The notes under the pieces: generated by a model
What the model was told of the DNA's origin: nothing
The model's input: the letters and a program-made list of their open reading frames with translations, nothing else
Databases searched by the model: none
Position numbers and translations under genes: made by a program
Part shown: positions 1-6,828 of the stretch, in pieces
Position numbering within the stretch: position 1 is the first letter of the stretch
How the letters are laid out: each line of letters starts with the position of its first letter
Source: Bacillota bacterium
GTDB lineage: Bacteria > Bacillota > Clostridia > Lachnospirales > Lachnospiraceae
Direction: 5' to 3'
DNA length: 12,396 bases
Assembly: GCA_023399455.1 (NCBI GenBank)
Contig: JAEWPN010000027.1
Location: 1 to 12,396 of the forward strand

Positions 1-842
1 CAGATTTTGAAGTGATAGCGCAAATAGCTCATTCTCACAAAATTCCACTAATAGTAGATAATACCCTCGCAACGCCTTATTTGTTCAATCCTTTTACTTA
101 TGGAGCGGACATAGTAGTTTATTCAGCTACAAAAGCATTTTCCGGCCATGGAAATGTAATTGCCGGAGTCGTGGTAGAAAGCGGCAGATTCAATTATGAT
201 AACGGCAACTTTCCACATTTTGAGAAGCCTCTATGGTTTTTGCGGGATGGTCAGGGGAAGGAGAGGAGCATTCTTCAAGTCTTTCCCGATATTCCATTTA
301 CCGGAAGGCTGCGGGCGGTGCATCTGAATTATCTTGGTGCTGCACTTAGTCCTTTTGATGCCTATCTTGTCTTGCTGGGTCTGGAGACTATTTCGGAAAG
401 AGTGGATAAACAGGTGTCAAATACCAGGGCCGTTTTACAATATCTGGAGAAAACGGAATATGTGAGCTGGATCCGCTATCCTTATGCCGAAGGAAATCCA
501 TACAAAATACTGGCAGATCGTTATTTTCCCAAAGGTGCAGGCTCCGTTTTATCCTTTGGTTTCCGGGGAACAGATGAACAGAAAAGAAAATTTCTGGCAT
601 CTACCAGGATATTCGGATATCAGGCCAACATCGGCGATGCGCGTTCGCTCATTATCAATCCGGCGGAAACGACTCATGTGGAGCTGACGCAGGAGCAAAG
701 GGAGCTTGTCGGACTAGGCTCCGAAACTATTCGCTTGTCTTTGGGACTTGAAAGTGCTGCGGATTTGATTGCGGACTTGGAACAGGCGTTTATAGTGGCG
801 TTTGAACTGGGAACAGCAGTTGAGGATGAAGAAAATGAATGA
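1..842 (+). CDS. metY: O-acetylhomoserine sulfhydrylase, C-terminal part (5' end outside window)
   Basis: This is a PLP-dependent Cys/Met-metabolism enzyme that joins O-acetylhomoserine to sulfide or methanethiol, giving homocysteine or methionine in the cytoplasm. The frame is open from base 3 (GAT TTT GAA) through the GTG at 12, so that GTG is an internal valine and not the start. Alignment with the complete paralogue at 5489-6811 suggests about 170 N-terminal residues are missing. Visible are the aspartate that holds the pyridine nitrogen (VDNT, about 57-68), the PLP lysine in SATK (Lys codon 132-134), and the family C-terminus (GDARSL, TTH, LIADLEQAF). In the 48 residues around the lysine, 35 match the paralogue by eye. 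The stop overlaps the next gene by 8 bases, so the two are probably translationally coupled. Cystathionine gamma-synthase is a less likely alternative. Confidence 0.93.
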   Translation, partial: DFEVIAQIAHSHKIPLIVDNTLATPYLFNPFTYGADIVVYSATKAFSGHGNVIAGVVVESGRFNYDNGNFPHFEKPLWFLRDGQGKERSILQVFPDIPFTGRLRAVHLNYLGAALSPFDAYLVLLGLETISERVDKQVSNTRAVLQYLEKTEYVSWIRYPYAEGNPYKILADRYFPKGAGSVLSFGFRGTDEQKRKFLASTRIFGYQANIGDARSLIINPAETTHVELTQEQRELVGLGSETIRLSLGLESAADLIADLEQAFIVAFELGTAVEDEENE

Positions 843-1326
843 TTACAAAACCGGGTTTATGATTCGGGCCGGAGAAGAAAAGGATGCCGGATTGATTATG
901 TCTATGATTCGCGAGCTGGCAGTTTTCGAGGGACTCGACCATGAAATTACTGCAACGGTCGAAGATATAAGAAAATCGCTATTTGAAAAAACACAGGCGG
1001 AAATAATCATCGGATGGCTGAAAGAGGAACCGGTCGCGTTTGCATTGTATTTCTATAATTATTCTACCTTTCTCGGGAAGGCGGGGGTGTATCTGGAAGA
1101 CTTGTATGTCAGAGAGAAGTACAGAAAGCAAGGCTTCGGAAAAGAAATGCTCCGCTATCTGGCCCGAACGGCAGTAGAACGCCGGTGTGAAAGACTCGAC
1201 TGGCTATGTTTGGATAAAAATGCCCCGGCTATTGAATTTTATAAAAACCTTGGAGCACATGTACTGGACGACAGGCGGGTATTTCGCATGAGCGGGGATA
1301 GGCTTTCGCGGTTTGCCGGAGTATAA
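835..1326 (+). CDS. GNAT N-acetyltransferase, spermidine/thialysine acetyltransferase (SAT1/SAT2)-like
   Basis: This predicted 163-residue acetyltransferase uses acetyl-CoA to acetylate a primary amine. It resembles the SAT1/SAT2 family over its whole length. It has the YLEDLYV strand with Glu88 (equivalent to SAT1 Glu92), the acetyl-CoA loop RKQGFG (97-102), and NAPAIEFYK with Tyr136 (equivalent to SAT1 Tyr140). The offset of 4 is constant across these sites. SAT2 relatives prefer thialysine, S-(2-aminoethyl)-cysteine, over polyamines. In this sulfur-salvage setting a thioether amine is therefore an attractive substrate, but that is inference. I chose ATG 835 because GAGG at 822-825 lies 9 bases upstream; ATG 826 and TTG 802 are in frame but less well placed. 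It overlaps the upstream OAHS stop by 8 bases and is followed after 25 bases by nifD-like. A polyamine acetyltransferase role cannot be excluded. Confidence 0.88.
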   Translation: MNDYKTGFMIRAGEEKDAGLIMSMIRELAVFEGLDHEITATVEDIRKSLFEKTQAEIIIGWLKEEPVAFALYFYNYSTFLGKAGVYLEDLYVREKYRKQGFGKEMLRYLARTAVERRCERLDWLCLDKNAPAIEFYKNLGAHVLDDRRVFRMSGDRLSRFAGV

Positions 1327-1351
1327 AAAATCATTAAATTAGGAGGATGCT

Positions 1352-2827
1352 ATGGGAAACATAGATTTACAGATACCGGAGGTATCGATCAGGGAAATAC
1401 GCCTGGGTTCCATTACGGGCTTTCAGGGGGGCGCAGAGGAACTGGTAAAAAGCTCCCGGTGCGGACTAAGGGATAAAAGCAGATCTTTTTCCCAGTGTCT
1501 TGGATGCTCCACATCGCAGGCGGCATGTATGGTTATTTTAGTTCAGGATGCGGCTGTTATCAGCCATGGGCCGGTAGGCTGCTCATCCTGCTTTCATGAG
1601 TTCGCATTTACTTATAGGGTGAATTCTCCCCTTCGCGGTGTTGAGAATCCGACACAGCGCAAGGTTTTTTCCACCAATCTTCAGGAAACGGATACCGTTT
1701 ACGGAGGGGGACAGAAATTAGCTGAAGGTATCCGGGAGGTTTATGAAAGAACGCACCCTAACGCTGTGTTCGTATTGACTACCTGCGCTGCCGGAATCAT
1801 CGGCGATGACGTGGAAAGCGTGTGCAATGAGGCTGAGGAGGAGCTGGGTGTTCCTGTGGTAGCTATTTTCTGTGAAGGCTTCCGTTCCAAGGTATGGACT
1901 ACCGGCTTTGACGCCAGCTATCACGGCATTGCGAGAAAGCTCATAAAACCTGCCAGAGAAAAGAGAGATGATATCGTGAACGTCATCAATTTCTGGGGTT
2001 CCGATATTTTTAAAGACTGGTTTGAAGCCTTCGGGGTAAAACCCCGGTATATCACTCCCTATTCCACTGTAGAGGACTTATCCAGAGCCTCCGAAGCTGC
2101 GGCAACCATTCAAATTTGTCCGACCTTGGGTTCCTATCTGGGAGCTGCTCTGGAGCAGGAATTCGGCGTCCCGGAGATTAAGACGGCTCCGCCTTACGGC
2201 ATAGCCCAAACGGACCGCTGGTTCAGAGAACTTGGAAAAATCCTTCATAAAGAGGAAGAAGCGCAGCGGCTGATCGCTGACAAAAAAGAGGAATACCTTC
2301 CCAGAATAGAAGAACTGCGGCAGAAGCTGAAAGGAAAATCAGCTTATGTGACGGCTGGAGCAGCTCATGGCCATGCGCTTTTGTCCTTGCTGGGCGAGCT
2401 GGGAATGAAAGCCAAGGGTGCCGCGATCTTCCACCATGACCCTCTTTATGACAGCGGCAGCGAGGAAGGCGATTTGCTGGCGCAGCGGGTAAAAGATTAT
2501 GGCGATGTTCCCAATTACAACATATGTAATAAGCAGGAATTCGAGCTGGTAAATATGCTGAACCGCTTACAGCCGGATGTCTTGCTGGCAAGGCACGGAG
2601 GTATGACGCTTTGGGGAGCGAAGCTGGGAATTCCGTCACTGCTTATCGGAGATGAGCATTACAGCATGGGTTACGAAGGAATCGTGCGCTATGGAGAGCG
2701 CATCGTAGAAACATTAGAAAATAACGAGTTTGTTAAGAATCTTGAGAAGCATGCCATCAATCCCTATACGAAATGGTGGCTGCAGCAGGAACCGTATACT
2801 TTTTTAGAAGGAGGTAATGTGCAGTGA
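1352..2827 (+). CDS. nitrogenase-like component 1 alpha subunit (NifD/MarD-like)
   Basis: This 491-residue protein is the predicted catalytic alpha subunit of a nitrogenase-like reductase. P-cluster cysteines are at Cys52, Cys77 (SHGPVGC) and Cys145 (TTCAAGIIGDD), matching NifD Cys62, Cys88 and Cys154. CEGF (174-177) is conserved. Cys256 (IQICPTLGSY) fits the FeMo-co ligand Cys275. His191 (SYHGIA) aligns with catalytic-pocket His195, and His436 (GDEHYS) is a candidate for the second cofactor ligand His442. Extra cysteines occur at 49, 59 and 80. Retained cofactor ligands argue against the Bch/Chl/Cfb tetrapyrrole reductases. Together with flanking OAHS genes they favour a methylthio-alkane-reductase-like enzyme (inference). 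The gene starts at an ATG 5 bases after AGGAGG (1341-1346) and overlaps nifK-like by 4 bases. The substrate is not shown by the sequence, and N2 is unlikely. Confidence 0.9.
   Translation: MGNIDLQIPEVSIREIRLGSITGFQGGAEELVKSSRCGLRDKSRSFSQCLGCSTSQAACMVILVQDAAVISHGPVGCSSCFHEFAFTYRVNSPLRGVENPTQRKVFSTNLQETDTVYGGGQKLAEGIREVYERTHPNAVFVLTTCAAGIIGDDVESVCNEAEEELGVPVVAIFCEGFRSKVWTTGFDASYHGIARKLIKPAREKRDDIVNVINFWGSDIFKDWFEAFGVKPRYITPYSTVEDLSRASEAAATIQICPTLGSYLGAALEQEFGVPEIKTAPPYGIAQTDRWFRELGKILHKEEEAQRLIADKKEEYLPRIEELRQKLKGKSAYVTAGAAHGHALLSLLGELGMKAKGAAIFHHDPLYDSGSEEGDLLAQRVKDYGDVPNYNICNKQEFELVNMLNRLQPDVLLARHGGMTLWGAKLGIPSLLIGDEHYSMGYEGIVRYGERIVETLENNEFVKNLEKHAINPYTKWWLQQEPYTFLEGGNVQ
2809..2814 (+). promoter_or_regulatory. 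ribosome binding site that sets the GTG start of nifK-like
   Basis: AGGAGG ends 9 bases before GTG 2824. An out-of-frame ATG at 2817 is only 2 bases from this site, too close for efficient initiation. It opens a frame whose translation has no nitrogenase features. The frame of GTG 2824 is closed immediately upstream by TAA at 2815, so GTG 2824 is the only usable nifK start. Confidence 0.8.
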
Positions 2828-4161
2828 GCGGAATCATCGAACAGGAACGTTATACCTGCGCCATCGGCGCACTGCAAAGTGTGGTAGCTATTCCAAAGGC
2901 CGTGCCGATTCTTCATTCCGGTCCCGGCTGCGGCAATATGATACAGGGGTTTTTCGAGCGCTCCACGGGTTATGCGGGAGGAAATACTTCTCCGTGTACG
3001 AATTTCAGCGAGAAAGAGGTTGTATTCGGGGGAATGGAACGCTTAAGGGAAATCGTATCCAATACGTATAAGGTGCTGGATACCGACTTGCAGGTGATTC
3101 TGACAGGATGTACGGCCGGTATTGTAGGCGACGATGTGGAATCTCTGGCAGATGAATTCAGGGATTTGGGGAAGCCTATCGTATCCGTGGAAACGGCAGG
3201 ATTCAAATGCAGTAATTTTGAATCACACAGCCTTGTAGTGAACGCGATCCTCGACCAGTATGTCAGTAAATTTGAGGATGAGAATCCGGCGCGCAGCGAG
3301 AAAAATACAGTAAATCTTTTTGCTTCCCTTCCCTACCAGGACCCTTTCTGGAAGGGGAATTTGAGAGAATATAAGAGGCTTTTGGAGGGAATCGGATTAA
3401 AGGTACATATTCTTTTCGGACCGCAGTCTGAGGGGGTGGAGGAATGGAAGAGGATTCCCAGAGCGAATTTCAACATTCTCGTGTCGCCCTGGTACGGACT
3501 TCCCATTGTAGAGCATTTGGAAGATATATATGAACAGCCCTTTACGCGCTTTCCAAACGTACCGATAGGGGCCAATGAAACGGAGCGTTTTCTGCGCCAG
3601 GTCATTGACTTCGCAAAGGGGCAGGGGAGCCAGATAGACGAGGAGACGGCGGAGGAATTCATAAAGAAGGAGAGAGAGGCCTATTATGAGGAAATTGATA
3701 ATCTTGCTACTTTCCTGTTGGAATTCCGCTATGGACTTCCGAACCATGTACATATTCTGCACGATGCAGGATATGTGGTGGGACTTTCCAAATTCTTGCT
3801 CCATGAGGTCGGTATTGTTCCTAAGGAGCAGTTTATTACGGATAACACACCCGAAAAGTTCAAGGAACAGATAGTGACGGAGCTTAGAAGTACTTCGGAG
3901 AAACGTGAGATTCCGCTCACCTTCGAACCGGATGCAGGTAAGGTTCAGGATGCGATACGTGCCCTGAGTCATCAGGGAAGAGGCTTGATCATAGGAAGCG
4001 GATGGGATAAGGAGCTTGCGAAGGAAAAGGACTATGATTTTCTGTCTGCAGCAGTGCCTACGCCCTACCGGCTTGTGCTTACGACAAATTACGCAGGTTT
4101 CTCCGGCGGTCTCAGAGTCATTGAAGATATTTATGACAGGGTACTGTCAACGTATCGGTAA
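2824..4161 (+). CDS. nitrogenase-like component 1 beta subunit (NifK/MarK-like)
   Basis: This 445-residue protein is the predicted partner of the NifD-like subunit, sharing the P-cluster at the subunit interface. Cys12 (RYTCAIGA), Cys36 (HSGPGCGN) and Cys96 (TGCTAGIVGDD) match NifK Cys70, Cys95 and Cys153. TNFSEKEVVFGG (59-70) is the family signature before the helix that leads to the third cysteine. The first P-cluster cysteine is only 12 residues from the start, so the long N-terminal extension of Mo-nitrogenase NifK (about 520 residues) is absent. In size it is closer to the AnfK-like short form. The start is GTG, overlapping the nifD-like stop (GTGA), which implies translational coupling and equal subunit dosage. 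It is followed after 12 bases by the NifX-type gene. The fold and partner are clear, but the reaction is inferred from context. Confidence 0.9.
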   Translation: MSGIIEQERYTCAIGALQSVVAIPKAVPILHSGPGCGNMIQGFFERSTGYAGGNTSPCTNFSEKEVVFGGMERLREIVSNTYKVLDTDLQVILTGCTAGIVGDDVESLADEFRDLGKPIVSVETAGFKCSNFESHSLVVNAILDQYVSKFEDENPARSEKNTVNLFASLPYQDPFWKGNLREYKRLLEGIGLKVHILFGPQSEGVEEWKRIPRANFNILVSPWYGLPIVEHLEDIYEQPFTRFPNVPIGANETERFLRQVIDFAKGQGSQIDEETAEEFIKKEREAYYEEIDNLATFLLEFRYGLPNHVHILHDAGYVVGLSKFLLHEVGIVPKEQFITDNTPEKFKEQIVTELRSTSEKREIPLTFEPDAGKVQDAIRALSHQGRGLIIGSGWDKELAKEKDYDFLSAAVPTPYRLVLTTNYAGFSGGLRVIEDIYDRVLSTYR

Positions 4162-4166
4162 GGAGG
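4161..4166 (+). promoter_or_regulatory. ribosome binding site setting the TTG start of the NifX-type gene
   Basis: AGGAGG begins at the last base of the nifK-like stop and lies 7 bases before TTG 4174. There is no in-frame ATG near the beginning of the conserved domain (RIAFAS). This strong, correctly spaced site is the reason for accepting a TTG start. Confidence 0.8.
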
Positions 4167-4173
4167 AAGAAAG

Positions 4174-4503
4174 TTGAGAATTGCTTTTGCCAGTACTGAC
4201 GGCACTTGGGTGGATCAGCATTTTGGAAGTGCCCGCTATTTTCAGATTTTTGACTTAAAGGAGGAAGCATGTGAATTCGTAGAAGCCCGCCGCACAGAAA
4301 GCTATTGCCGAGGCAACTGCGAGGGTGGTTTCGAACATTTGCTGAAGGCACTTAACGACTGCGATGCCATTTTCGTCGTGAAAATCGGTCAGGGGGCCGC
4401 TGCATTTATGATAAGCCATGGGAAACGGGTGTTTGAGGCATACGGTCCCGTGAAAGAAATTTCAGATAGGCTTTTAAAAGAAGGTTTGTTGGAAGAGAGG
4501 TGA
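4174..4503 (+). CDS. stand-alone NifX / dinitrogenase iron-molybdenum cofactor-binding domain protein
   Basis: This 109-residue protein consists of a single NifX/NifB-C-terminal type domain (RNase H-like fold). Family members bind and shuttle NifB-co or related Fe-S clusters. The typical opening strand (RIAFAS), the DQHFGSARYFQIFD motif (14-27), and a downstream YCRGNC motif with Cys45 and Cys49 are visible. The closing VFEAYGPVKEI region is also family-like. In many diazotrophs this domain is fused to the C-terminus of NifB. Here it is a separate gene lying 4 bases upstream of a NifB-like gene that lacks it. A role in receiving the NifB product and passing it to the NifDK-like enzyme follows from the family and position. 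It could instead be a general cofactor-storage protein. Confidence 0.88.
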   Translation: MRIAFASTDGTWVDQHFGSARYFQIFDLKEEACEFVEARRTESYCRGNCEGGFEHLLKALNDCDAIFVVKIGQGAAAFMISHGKRVFEAYGPVKEISDRLLKEGLLEER

Positions 4504-4507
4504 GAAT

Positions 4508-5383
4508 ATGGCAAAGAGCTTCGAGGAATTAGCTGCAGCGCATCCCTGCTTTGCGGTGGGTGCAAAAGTAAATAAAGGCAGAGTACACCTTCCGGTTTCT
4601 CCGGGGTGTAACATTCTTTGCCGTTTCTGCGACAGGAAGATTAATGATGTGGATGTCCGTCCAGGAGTGGCAGCAACGATCATTACCCCCGAAGAAGCCG
4701 TAGAGGTGGTACGAAAGGCGGTAGAGCTATGTCCCGACATTACGGTGGCAGGAGTGGCAGGTCCCGGGGATACCCTGGCTACCCCATATGCACTGGAAAC
4801 CTTCCGGTTGATTAAAAAGGAATTCCCCGACATTATCAAGTGTATGAGTACCAATGGGCTTCTCCTGCCGGAATATCAACAGGATATTATCGACGTAGGA
4901 ATCGATTCCCTCACCGTTACGGTCAATGCGGTGGATCCGGCGATTCAGGCACAGATTTGCGGGGGAATCACATATAAAGGAAAAAGATATGAAGGATTGG
5001 AGGCGGCGGAAATATTGATCCGTAATCAGCTAAACGGTATTAAGGCCGTTTCGGATGCCGGAGTCACGGTGAAGGTGAATACGGTGCTGATACCGGAAAT
5101 CAATGCGGACCACGTGGAAACGGTAGCTAAAACGGTTTCGGAAGCGGGTGCAAAAATCTACAATATCATTCCGCTCATTCCCCAGCACGAGTTGAATTGG
5201 TGTTCGGCTCCTGATTGCAGACTGCTTAGTGAGGTCAGAGGCAGGGCGGAACAATATATCAATGTATTCCGTCATTGCCAAAGATGCCGCGCCGATGCGG
5301 CGGGCATACCCGGCGGGGAAGATTTCTCCAAGCTGATTTATATAAGGCCCGTTGTGCAGGAAAACACATTTTCTCACGGTTGA
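4508..5383 (+). CDS. nifB: NifB-like radical SAM Fe-S-C cofactor synthase
   Basis: NifB fuses two [4Fe-4S] clusters and inserts a SAM-derived carbide to make the 8Fe precursor of nitrogenase cofactors. This 291-residue protein shows the NifB N-terminus AHPCF (Cys14), HLPVSPGC, and the radical SAM motif Cys34-x3-Cys38-x2-Cys41. It also has the AGPGD motif (84-88), KCMSTNG (Cys112), YNIIPLIP, and the C-terminal RHCQRCRADAAG (Cys257, Cys260). Canonical NifB has KYDC after the radical SAM motif. Here the equivalent is KIND, so that cysteine, a reported K-cluster ligand, is replaced by Asp47 and the next stretch is one residue shorter. There is no fused NifX domain. The start is ATG 4508 after AGAGGTGAG. 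With no NifEN visible, its product may be the final cofactor (inference). Confidence 0.92.
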   Translation: MAKSFEELAAAHPCFAVGAKVNKGRVHLPVSPGCNILCRFCDRKINDVDVRPGVAATIITPEEAVEVVRKAVELCPDITVAGVAGPGDTLATPYALETFRLIKKEFPDIIKCMSTNGLLLPEYQQDIIDVGIDSLTVTVNAVDPAIQAQICGGITYKGKRYEGLEAAEILIRNQLNGIKAVSDAGVTVKVNTVLIPEINADHVETVAKTVSEAGAKIYNIIPLIPQHELNWCSAPDCRLLSEVRGRAEQYINVFRHCQRCRADAAGIPGGEDFSKLIYIRPVVQENTFSHG

Positions 5384-5406
5384 GAAATGATCATAGGACG
5401 CATTTC
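5370..5406 (+). other. two mutually exclusive short hairpins at the end of nifB-like
   Basis: TTTCTCA (5370-5376) can pair with TGAGAAA (5381-5387), which contains the nifB stop. Alternatively GAAATG (5384-5389) can pair with CATTTC (5401-5406). The two stems share bases 5384-5387 and so exclude each other. Neither is followed by a T-tract, so this is not an intrinsic terminator. It may be an mRNA-processing or regulatory structure, or chance. Confidence 0.3.
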
Positions 5407-5426
5407 AGGAAAGGGGGTGGTGGCAT

Positions 5427-5681
5427 ATGGAATGTGAGTGTAGTATCCCGGACTGTTGCAGCACTTTAAAAAGAAAAGGAGAAATGTTATGTCAGAGGAA
5501 ACGAAAAAGGCCCCGTACCGGTTTGACACCCAGAAGGTCAGAGCGGGATATGAGCCAAAGGATCACAAATATGCGGTGTCGCCGCCTATTTACCAGACTG
5601 CGTCTTATGACTTTCGAGATGTGGAGAATGCGAAAAACTTATTCAGCTTTAAAGAACAGGGATTCCTATATACCCGTGTAG
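5427..5681 (+). CDS. possible Cys-rich leader reading frame overlapping the OAHS start
   Basis: A frame opens at ATG 5427, about 8 bases after a purine-rich site (AGGAAAGGGGG). It encodes a start with four cysteines in 11 residues (MECECSIPDCC) and continues for 84 codons. From about codon 21 it runs out of frame through the OAHS start, where the translation is arginine-rich and looks non-functional. The first segment covers the OAHS ribosome site (5476-5481). Ribosomes stalled at its Cys codons could therefore change OAHS translation, as proposed for cysteine leader peptides of sulfur operons in actinobacteria. That is inference only: no terminator or anti-terminator pair is evident, and the frame may not be translated at all. 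It could also be a small metal-binding peptide. Confidence 0.25.
   Translation: MECECSIPDCCSTLKRKGEMLCQRKRKRPRTGLTPRRSERDMSQRITNMRCRRLFTRLRLMTFEMWRMRKTYSALKNRDSYIPV
5476..5481 (+). promoter_or_regulatory. ribosome binding site deciding the OAHS start
   Basis: AAGGAG lies 7 bases before ATG 5489. The frame is open further upstream to a TTG at 5456, but the extra 11 residues (lysine-rich) are not family-like and have no ribosome site. ATG 5489 is therefore preferred. Confidence 0.85.
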
Positions 5682-6811
5682 GAAATCCTACGGTAGCAGT
5701 GCTGGAGGAGAGGGTGCGGGTGCTGGAAGGAGCTGCTGCAGCCATCGGCGTGGCTTCGGGGATGGCGGCTATCAGTTACACGCTGCTTAACCTTGCCGAG
5801 GGGGGCGGAAGAATACTGACTTCTCCCTTCTTATATGGAGGCAGTGCCGACAGCTTTAAGAAAATTTACCCCAAATTTGGTATTCACTTCGATATCGCTA
5901 AGAATCTGGAGCATCCGGAGAAATTGGGAGAAGAAATAGGGCCCGATACAAAGGCTATCTATATCGAGAGCATCAGTAATCCGAATACGGTACTGCTTGA
6001 CCTTGATGCCATATCCAAGGTGGCGCACGAACACGGTATTCCGGTAGTGGTGGATAATACGGTGGCGACTCCGTATCTGTATCATCCTTTTGCACATGGC
6101 GCAGATATTGTTGTATACTCCGCTACCAAGGGCCTTAGCGGACATGGAAATCTCATTGCAGGCCTTATTCTGGAAAGCGGGACATTCGATTATAAAACGG
6201 AAAAGTTTCCGCAATTTTCTGAAAAATATTATACCCTTAGAGATGAGAGCGGTACATACAGAAGCTTTCCGGAGGTATTTCCGGAAGCGCCCTTTACCTC
6301 CAGAATACGGTTTAATTACCTGAATTATTTCGGGGCGGCGCTTTCCCCCTTCGATGCGTATCTTTCCATCGTCGGCCTGGAAACGCTCTCGGAGCGCCTT
6401 TCCAAGCAGTCGGAGAACGCGCATAAGCTGGCATTATACTTGTCCTCCCACGAAGGAGTAGAGTGGGTAAGGTATCCCGCCCTGGAGGAAAGTCCTTATC
6501 ATCAGCTTTATAAGCGGGACTTTGAAAAGGGCGCAGGAGGACTTTTCTCCTTTGGTTTCAAAGGAAATGAGAAGCAGAAGGAAGTCTTTTTGAATGCGAT
6601 AGAGCTGTTTCATTACCATGTGAATATTGGCGATGCCAGATCGTTGATCGTTAATTCCCCGCAGACCACTCATGGGGAACTTGATGAGCAGGAGAAGGCG
6701 GCTGCCGACATACCGGAAAATCTGATCCGCATTTCAGCGGGATTAGAGGATTCTGACGATTTGATTGCTGATTTGGAGCAGGCGTTCCAAAAAGCATTTT
6801 CCATAAACTAG
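5489..6811 (+). CDS. metY: O-acetylhomoserine sulfhydrylase (complete paralogue)
   Basis: This 440-residue cytoplasmic PLP enzyme is predicted to condense O-acetylhomoserine with sulfide or methanethiol, giving homocysteine or methionine. It has the N-terminal FDTQKVRAG motif and YTRVGNPT (61-68, contacting PLP in the neighbouring subunit). SGMAA (90-94), Asp189 in VDNT, and the Schiff-base lysine Lys214 in SATK follow. The C-terminal NIGDARSL, TTHGEL and LIADLEQAF motifs complete the fold. Length is normal for the family (about 425-440). It sits between the nifB-like gene and the transporter, inside the apparent operon, and is clearly paralogous to the partial gene at the left edge. In R. 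rubrum, OAHS consumes methanethiol released by methylthio-alkane reductase, and I infer the same partnership here. Cystathionine gamma-lyase/synthase activity is a weaker alternative. Confidence 0.94.
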   Translation: MSEETKKAPYRFDTQKVRAGYEPKDHKYAVSPPIYQTASYDFRDVENAKNLFSFKEQGFLYTRVGNPTVAVLEERVRVLEGAAAAIGVASGMAAISYTLLNLAEGGGRILTSPFLYGGSADSFKKIYPKFGIHFDIAKNLEHPEKLGEEIGPDTKAIYIESISNPNTVLLDLDAISKVAHEHGIPVVVDNTVATPYLYHPFAHGADIVVYSATKGLSGHGNLIAGLILESGTFDYKTEKFPQFSEKYYTLRDESGTYRSFPEVFPEAPFTSRIRFNYLNYFGAALSPFDAYLSIVGLETLSERLSKQSENAHKLALYLSSHEGVEWVRYPALEESPYHQLYKRDFEKGAGGLFSFGFKGNEKQKEVFLNAIELFHYHVNIGDARSLIVNSPQTTHGELDEQEKAAADIPENLIRISAGLEDSDDLIADLEQAFQKAFSIN

Positions 6812-6828
6812 ATTGGGAGGGAAAAGAT

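Noticed and set aside
2817..3071. Frame starting at ATG 2817 inside nifK-like
   Set aside because: The ATG is only 2 bases from the ribosome site, and the translation shows no nitrogenase features. GTG 2824 gives the conserved NifK protein.
1352..4161. Protochlorophyllide/chlorin reductase (BchNB, BchYZ) or F430 CfbCD
   Set aside because: A cofactor-ligand cysteine (Cys256), His191 and a NifB-like gene are present. Tetrapyrrole reductases have no NifB-derived cofactor, and no tetrapyrrole genes are nearby.
5275..5469. Possible frameshifted continuation of nifB-like into the intergenic region
   Set aside because: The nifB-like frame already ends in a normal C-terminus after the HCxxCRADA motif. 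The other frame is arginine/glycine-rich with no family resemblance.
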